DNA of 64,000 nucleotides from Streptomyces aureus (GTDB taxonomy: Bacteria > Actinomycetota > Actinomycetes > Streptomycetales > Streptomycetaceae), in the NCBI RefSeq assembly GCF_000725495.1, contig NZ_JNZD01000004.1, positions 744,001 through 808,000 of the forward strand, written 5' to 3'. The notes below the pieces were generated by a model, which was not told the DNA's origin, did no database searches, and saw only the letters and a list, made by a program, of their open reading frames with translations. Shown here piece after piece: positions 60,176 to 64,000 of this stretch. How positions within the stretch are numbered: the first letter of the stretch is position 1; the number at the start of each line of letters is the position of its first letter. The position numbers and the translations under genes were made by a program.

Positions 60176-61206
60176 ACCCCACGCTCGTCGCCGTCGTCCT
60201 CTCCCTCTTCTCCGCCGTCGCCTACGCCTCCGCGGCCGTCGCGCAGGAGCGGCTCGCCGCCCGGACCGCCGGCTCGGGCACGGGCACGCTGCGCCTGCTG
60301 ACCCGGGGCGCCTGGTGGTGGTCGGTGACGCTGAACGCCTCGGCGGCCCTCCTGCACGTGGCGGCCCTCAAGTACGGAACCCTCACGCTGGTCCAGCCGC
60401 TCGGGGCGCTCACCCTCGTGGCGGCCGTGCCGCTGGGCGCGCGGCTCGCCGGACGGCGGGTCAGCGCGGTCGAGTGGCGCGGCACCGCGCTCACCCTGAC
60501 CGGCTTGGCCGCGCTGCTCGTCACGGCGTCCGGGGCCGCGCCCGACGAGGTGCTGAGCCTGCCGCAGGCGCTCGCCGTCGCGGGAACGACCGCCGCCGTC
60601 ATCGGTGTTCTGACCCGCGGTGCCCGGCCGGGGCTGCGGCACGCGACGGCCTCCGGGTTCGCCTCGGGTGTGGCGTCGGCGCTCACCCAGACCGTGACCG
60701 TCGCGGCGACGAACCGTTCGGACTCGCCGTTCAGCCCGCAGGTCGTCGTGGTGGCCCTGCTCGTGGCGGCCTTCGCGGCGGGCGGACTGCTGCTGTCGCA
60801 GACCGCCTACCAGGGCGGGCTCGGCGCCCCGCTGGCCGTCGTGACGCTCGCCAACCCGCTGGCCGCCGCGGTGATCGGGCTGTCCCTGCTCGGCGAGCGC
60901 CTTCAGGGCGGCGCGGCGGGGCTGCTGCTCGGGTTCGCGGGCGCCTCGACCGCCGCGTGGGGTGTGGTGACGCTGTCCCGCTCGGCGCCCGAACCGGCCG
61001 AGGCCCCCGCGGACTCCCGTCCGACCGGCCTGCCGGACGGCCTGACGGACGGCCTGACGGACGGCCTGACGGACGACTTGCGGGACGGCTCGGCGGACGA
61101 CGACCACCCGGTAGCCGCGGTGCTCGCGCTGGAGTCGGGACCGCCGGCGTACGAGCCGTCGCTGGTGCCCCGCCGGCCCGGCTCGGGCCATCTGACATCG
61201 CTGTAG
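60172..61206 (+). CDS. DMT-superfamily (EamA-like) membrane transporter
   Basis: 344-residue membrane protein with about nine to ten hydrophobic helices in two halves, opening MNPTLVAVVLSLFSAVAYASAAVAQE. The half-signature LVQPLGALTLVAAVPLGARLA and a later LAVVTLANPLAAAVIGLSLLGE are DMT features. A long soluble acidic tail contains three exact DGLT repeats encoded by a 12-bp tandem repeat (near 61035-61075). Substrate unknown. Coupling to the PAP2 gene suggests a lipid-linked or polyprenol-related substrate. Ends at a 17-bp terminator stem. Confidence 0.85.
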   Translation: MNPTLVAVVLSLFSAVAYASAAVAQERLAARTAGSGTGTLRLLTRGAWWWSVTLNASAALLHVAALKYGTLTLVQPLGALTLVAAVPLGARLAGRRVSAVEWRGTALTLTGLAALLVTASGAAPDEVLSLPQALAVAGTTAAVIGVLTRGARPGLRHATASGFASGVASALTQTVTVAATNRSDSPFSPQVVVVALLVAAFAAGGLLLSQTAYQGGLGAPLAVVTLANPLAAAVIGLSLLGERLQGGAAGLLLGFAGASTAAWGVVTLSRSAPEPAEAPADSRPTGLPDGLTDGLTDGLTDDLRDGSADDDHPVAAVLALESGPPAYEPSLVPRRPGSGHLTSL

Positions 61207-61214
61207 GACAAGCC

Positions 61215-61252
61215 GGAAGGGCGGCCGCGGAGAGTTCCGCGGCCGCCCTTCC
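61215..61252 (+). terminator. Strong terminator after PAP2-DMT operon
   Basis: GGAAGGGCGGCCGCGGA pairs perfectly with TCCGCGGCCGCCCTTCC, a 17-bp stem with a 4-base GAGT loop. It lies between two convergent genes and can serve both. Confidence 0.85.
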
Positions 61253-61268
61253 GCATGGCGGGGGCCGG

Positions 61269-62108
61269 TCAGCCCAGACCGCGGGCGTCCTGCTTGAGCG
61301 CCGTGTCGACGGTCAGCGCGGTGGCGACGACGAGGCTCAACAGGGGCTCGGGGAGCTGGAAGTGGATCTGGAGGACGTAGTTGTCCGCCGAGGTGAACAG
61401 CGTCTTGGCGAGGCCTTCCCAGGTCTTCGTGATCCGGGCCACCTCCTTGTCCGAGTGGTCGACGATCGCGAAGTTCCAGGCGCGCCAGTTCTCCGCCTTG
61501 ATCGCGCCGACCTTCTGGCCGTCGACGTTGATCGCGAAGTTGATCTTGCCGATCATGTTCTGCTGCACGATCTCGCCGACGGGCGAACCGTCAGGACGCG
61601 TCACGACCACCCGCGACTTGAATATCTTCGCGGGGCGCGTGAGCAGCAGTTGGGGCACGCCGTGCGCGTCCCGGATCTCCAGCCGGTGCGTCAGGTACTG
61701 GTCGAGGCTGGAGACGAAGCGCAGGATCTTCCGGAACACGCCCTGGCCGACCTCGACGACCGAGCCGACCGGGTTGCCCTGCTGGTCCATGACCTTGTAC
61801 TCGTTGGTCAGCTCGATCAGCTTGGCCTTCTGGTTCACCACCAGGACCGGCTCGGTGAACAGGGTGCCGCCGCCGACACCGCTCGGGGCCACCCCGGCCT
61901 GCTCCTGCACCTGGCGCTGGACGCGCGGGTCGGCTGCGCCGGCCTGCTGCGGGAACGGCTGCTGCGGAGGCGGGCCCTGGTGCGGCACCTGCTGTGAGGC
62001 CGGGGCCTCCTGGTCGGTCCACTGCGAGCCGTCCCAGTAACGCTGCGTCTGAGGCTTCCCGTTCGGGTCCGGGTACCAGCCAGCAGGAGTGTTCGAATGC
62101 GTGGTCAC
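61269..62108 (-). CDS. DUF2510 + LURP-one/scramblase-like protein
   Basis: 279-residue soluble protein. The head is DUF2510 (PAGWYPDPNGKPQTQRYWDGSQWTDQ). A Pro/Gln-rich linker (residues 35-75) follows. The main domain (TEPVLVVNQKAKLIELTNEYKVMDQQGNPVGSVVEV, GKINFAINVDGQKVGAIKAENWRAWNFAIVD) is the Tubby-like LURP-one/phospholipid-scramblase fold. A role at membranes or in lipid binding is inferred, not shown. GTG at 62108 with GTAGGG about 8 bases upstream. Next to phospholipase C in the same orientation with a 52-bp gap, so a lipid-related unit is possible. Confidence 0.85.
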   Translation of the reverse strand: MTTHSNTPAGWYPDPNGKPQTQRYWDGSQWTDQEAPASQQVPHQGPPPQQPFPQQAGAADPRVQRQVQEQAGVAPSGVGGGTLFTEPVLVVNQKAKLIELTNEYKVMDQQGNPVGSVVEVGQGVFRKILRFVSSLDQYLTHRLEIRDAHGVPQLLLTRPAKIFKSRVVVTRPDGSPVGEIVQQNMIGKINFAINVDGQKVGAIKAENWRAWNFAIVDHSDKEVARITKTWEGLAKTLFTSADNYVLQIHFQLPEPLLSLVVATALTVDTALKQDARGLG

Positions 62109-62160
62109 CGGCGCACCCTACCCCGACATGGCCGGAAAACCACGGTCAGTTGCGGACCCA

Positions 62161-64000
62161 TCAGACCGTGATGAGGGCCGGATCGCTGACACCGGGCCGG
62201 CCGTTCTCGACATGTCCGGCGAATCGGCGCAAGAAGTCCGCCCGGCCGTCGCAGACCACGCTCAGGTCGTACCAGCACGCGCTCGCCCGCAGGTCGACCG
62301 TGTGCTTGACCGTCGCGCCCGCTTTGACCCGCAGCACACGGGCCGGTCCGCCGTAGCCGTCGGTGAGCCTGAGCGTCGCTGTGGCGCTCCCCTTGTTGAC
62401 GACGGTGAGCTCGATGTCGCACCCGGTGTGACGGGCGGTGACCTCGGGGCCGGCCGTCCTGCCCGCGCCCTTGAAGGTGCGCAGGAAGCCGTTCGGACCG
62501 TGCACCGTGAGGTCGTACGAGCCGCCCGAGTAGGCCGAGTTCCAGGTGTCCGCGATGGTCTTGCCCGCCTCGGTGGTGTACGTCCAGGGGCCGTCGGTGC
62601 GGTTGCCGGAGGTGACGAGGAAGGCCGCGCCCGCCTGGGCGCCGGAGGCGAACGTCAGGGTGAACTTTCCGGCCGCGGTGTCCGCCGAACCGTCCACGAG
62701 CGGCGCGTACTTGAGCGGCCGGGTCGGACGCGAGCCGCGCTCCTGCCGGGGCAGAGCGCCGTTCGCGGGCGGGGCCGGCACGTAGTCGGGGTGGCGGTCG
62801 CCGTCCGGCGGACGGTAGCCGTCGGTGGCGGGCAGCGCGACCGGCCCGCTGTCCTTGCGGGAGAAGTCGAAGGCGGCGGTGAGGTCGCCGCAGACGGCCC
62901 GTCGCCAGGGCGAGATGTTGGGCTCGTGCACCCCGAACCGGGCTTCCATGAACCGGATGATCGAGGTGTGGTCGAGCGTCTCGGAGCAGACGTAACCGCC
63001 CTTGCTCCAGGGCGAGACGACGAGCATCGGCACCCGCTGGCCCAGTCCGTAGGGTCCGGCGGCGTGGCTCGCGTCGCCCGCGAAGAGGTCCGGGCCGACG
63101 TCGACCGTGGACCGGCCCTGGGCCGCGGACTGCGGCGGGAAGGGCGGCACCAGGTGGTCGAAGAAGCCGTCGTTCTCGTCGTAGGTCACGAACAGGGCCG
63201 TCCTGCTCCACACCTCGGGGTCCGAGGTGAGCGCCTCGAGGACCTGGGAGATGTACCAGGCGCCGTAGTTGGCGGGCCAGTTGGGGTGTTCGGTGAAGGC
63301 CTCGGGGGCGGCTATCCAGGAGATCTGCGGCAGCTTGCCGCCCTGCACGTCGGCCCGGAGCTGATCGAAGAACCCCTCGCCCTTGCGGGCGTCGGTGCCG
63401 GTTCGGGCCTTGTCGTAGAGCGGGTCGCCCGGCTTGGCGTTGCGGTACTGGTTGAAGTACAGCAGCGAGTTGTCGCCGTAGTTGCCCCGGTAGGCGTCGG
63501 GGATCCAGCCCCAGGAGCCGTTCGCGTCCAGCCCGTCGCCGACGTCCTGGTAGATCTTCCAGGAGATCCCGGCCGCCTCCAGGCGCTCCGGGTACGTCGT
63601 CCAGCCGTACCCGGCCTCGTCGTTGCCGAGGACCGGTCCGCCGCCCTTGCCGTCGTTGCCCGTGTGACCCGTCCACATGTAGTAGCGGTTGGGGTCCGTG
63701 GAGCCGATGAAGGAGCAGTGGTAGGCGTCGCAGACGGTGAACGCGTCGGCCAGCGCGTAGTGGAACGGGATGTCCTCACGTGTCAGATAGGCCATCGTCG
63801 TCGCCGACTTGGCGGGCACCCACTTGCCGTACCTGCCCTTGTCGAACGCGGCGTGCCCGTCGCTCCAGCCGTGCGGCAGGTCCTTGAGGAACGCGAGACC
63901 GAGGTCGTCCGCCTCCGGGTGGAAGGGGAGGATGTCCCTGGTGCCGTCCGACTGGTACCAGACCGGCTTGGTGCCGGTCGTGGTGGCCGGACGCGGGTCG
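62161..64000 (-). CDS. Phosphocholine-specific-type phospholipase C (5' end outside window)
   Basis: At least 613 codons of a secreted non-hemolytic phospholipase C of the acid-phosphatase-like (PlcH/PlcN) family that cleaves phosphatidylcholine or related lipids. The catalytic-domain blocks are visible: LPFHPEADDLGLAF, AYLTREDIPFHYALADAFTVCDAYHCSFIGSTDPNR, TWKIYQD-like, WSRTALFVTYDENDGFFDHL, and GQRVPMLVVSPWSKGGYVCSETLDHTSIIRFMEARFG. Two C-terminal DUF756 beta-sandwich domains follow (near residues 440-600 counted from the visible start). The signal peptide and start are off the window. The end, IALVTV-like ITV-TGA, is at 62161. Confidence 0.9.
   Translation of the reverse strand, partial: DPRPATTTGTKPVWYQSDGTRDILPFHPEADDLGLAFLKDLPHGWSDGHAAFDKGRYGKWVPAKSATTMAYLTREDIPFHYALADAFTVCDAYHCSFIGSTDPNRYYMWTGHTGNDGKGGGPVLGNDEAGYGWTTYPERLEAAGISWKIYQDVGDGLDANGSWGWIPDAYRGNYGDNSLLYFNQYRNAKPGDPLYDKARTGTDARKGEGFFDQLRADVQGGKLPQISWIAAPEAFTEHPNWPANYGAWYISQVLEALTSDPEVWSRTALFVTYDENDGFFDHLVPPFPPQSAAQGRSTVDVGPDLFAGDASHAAGPYGLGQRVPMLVVSPWSKGGYVCSETLDHTSIIRFMEARFGVHEPNISPWRRAVCGDLTAAFDFSRKDSGPVALPATDGYRPPDGDRHPDYVPAPPANGALPRQERGSRPTRPLKYAPLVDGSADTAAGKFTLTFASGAQAGAAFLVTSGNRTDGPWTYTTEAGKTIADTWNSAYSGGSYDLTVHGPNGFLRTFKGAGRTAGPEVTARHTGCDIELTVVNKGSATATLRLTDGYGGPARVLRVKAGATVKHTVDLRASACWYDLSVVCDGRADFLRRFAGHVENGRPGVSDPALITV

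Overview
The window is about 64 kb of very GC-rich chromosomal DNA from a Streptomyces (or very close actinomycete). The evidence is the strong G/C third-position bias, frequent GTG and TTG starts, an SsgA-like sporulation protein, a WhiB-like iron-sulfur regulator, a Streptomyces 'SCO6745 family' protein, and a pcaV-pcaIJFHGBL aromatic-degradation locus in the S. coelicolor order. From memory, several genes (idi, ssgD, the whiB-like gene, LigD-type polymerase and ligase, pca, phospholipase C) lie in the same relative order as the SCO67xx-SCO669x part of the S. coelicolor chromosome. I cannot verify that here. No rRNA, tRNA, prophage, IS element or CRISPR array was seen.

Layout. 0-5 kb: a CDP-alcohol phosphatidyltransferase running off the left edge, galE, a cation-efflux CDF protein, a 49-codon ORF, idi and a SpoIIE-partner-type ATPase. 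5-9 kb: a crotonase-fold protein lacking the usual acid/base glutamates, a DJ-1/PfpI protein, a DJ-1/AraC (GlxA-type) regulator and an SCO6745-family protein. 9-21 kb: tex, an ABC-F ATPase, a conserved hypothetical with a probable frameshifted Gly-rich tail, D-amino-acid oxidase, two secreted peptidase-like enzymes, a PfkB sugar kinase, a macro-domain protein and a MerR regulator. 21-27 kb: a four-gene beta-oxidation operon (CoA-transferase, acyl-CoA dehydrogenase, thiolase, FadB-like fusion) behind a near-perfect 31-bp palindrome. 27-37 kb: mostly single genes (saccharopine-dehydrogenase-like reductase, endonuclease V, YciI, a BNR-repeat secreted protein, ssgD, GPP34), then a second ABC-F gene with an attenuator-like leader and dimethylargininase. 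37-43 kb: an acyl-ACP desaturase with an apparent lost stop codon behind a triple 15-bp repeat, an alpha/beta hydrolase, a WhiB-like protein, a glyoxalase-fold protein and a LacI regulator. 43-46 kb: divergent LigD-type polymerase and ATP-dependent ligase, and a DUF3048 lipoprotein. 46.5-56.3 kb: pcaV, its palindromic operator, pcaIJFHGBL, and a frameshifted STAND ATPase that stops where a LuxR helix-turn-helix would normally begin. 57-64 kb: two DUF2510 proteins, a TetR/PAP2/DMT divergent unit controlled by a 16-bp-period repeat array, and a phospholipase C running off the right edge.

How the parts connect. The pca operon converts protocatechuate to acetyl-CoA and succinyl-CoA, and the beta-oxidation operon feeds the same pool. 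The idi product, the desaturase, the CDP-alcohol transferase, the PAP2 protein, the scramblase-like protein and phospholipase C all touch lipid metabolism. Two features recur across the window. The first is regulatory DNA built from palindromes or short-period repeat arrays in front of single genes or operons. The second is decayed minisatellites (unit lengths 6, 21, about 27, 29 and 34 bp) parked mainly at gene ends. Most genes are ordinary Streptomyces core-arm genes. The items I would look at first are the 16-bp and 15-bp repeat arrays, the 31-bp palindrome, the ABC-F leader, the stop-loss desaturase and the repeat-coupled frameshift before the first ABC-F gene.
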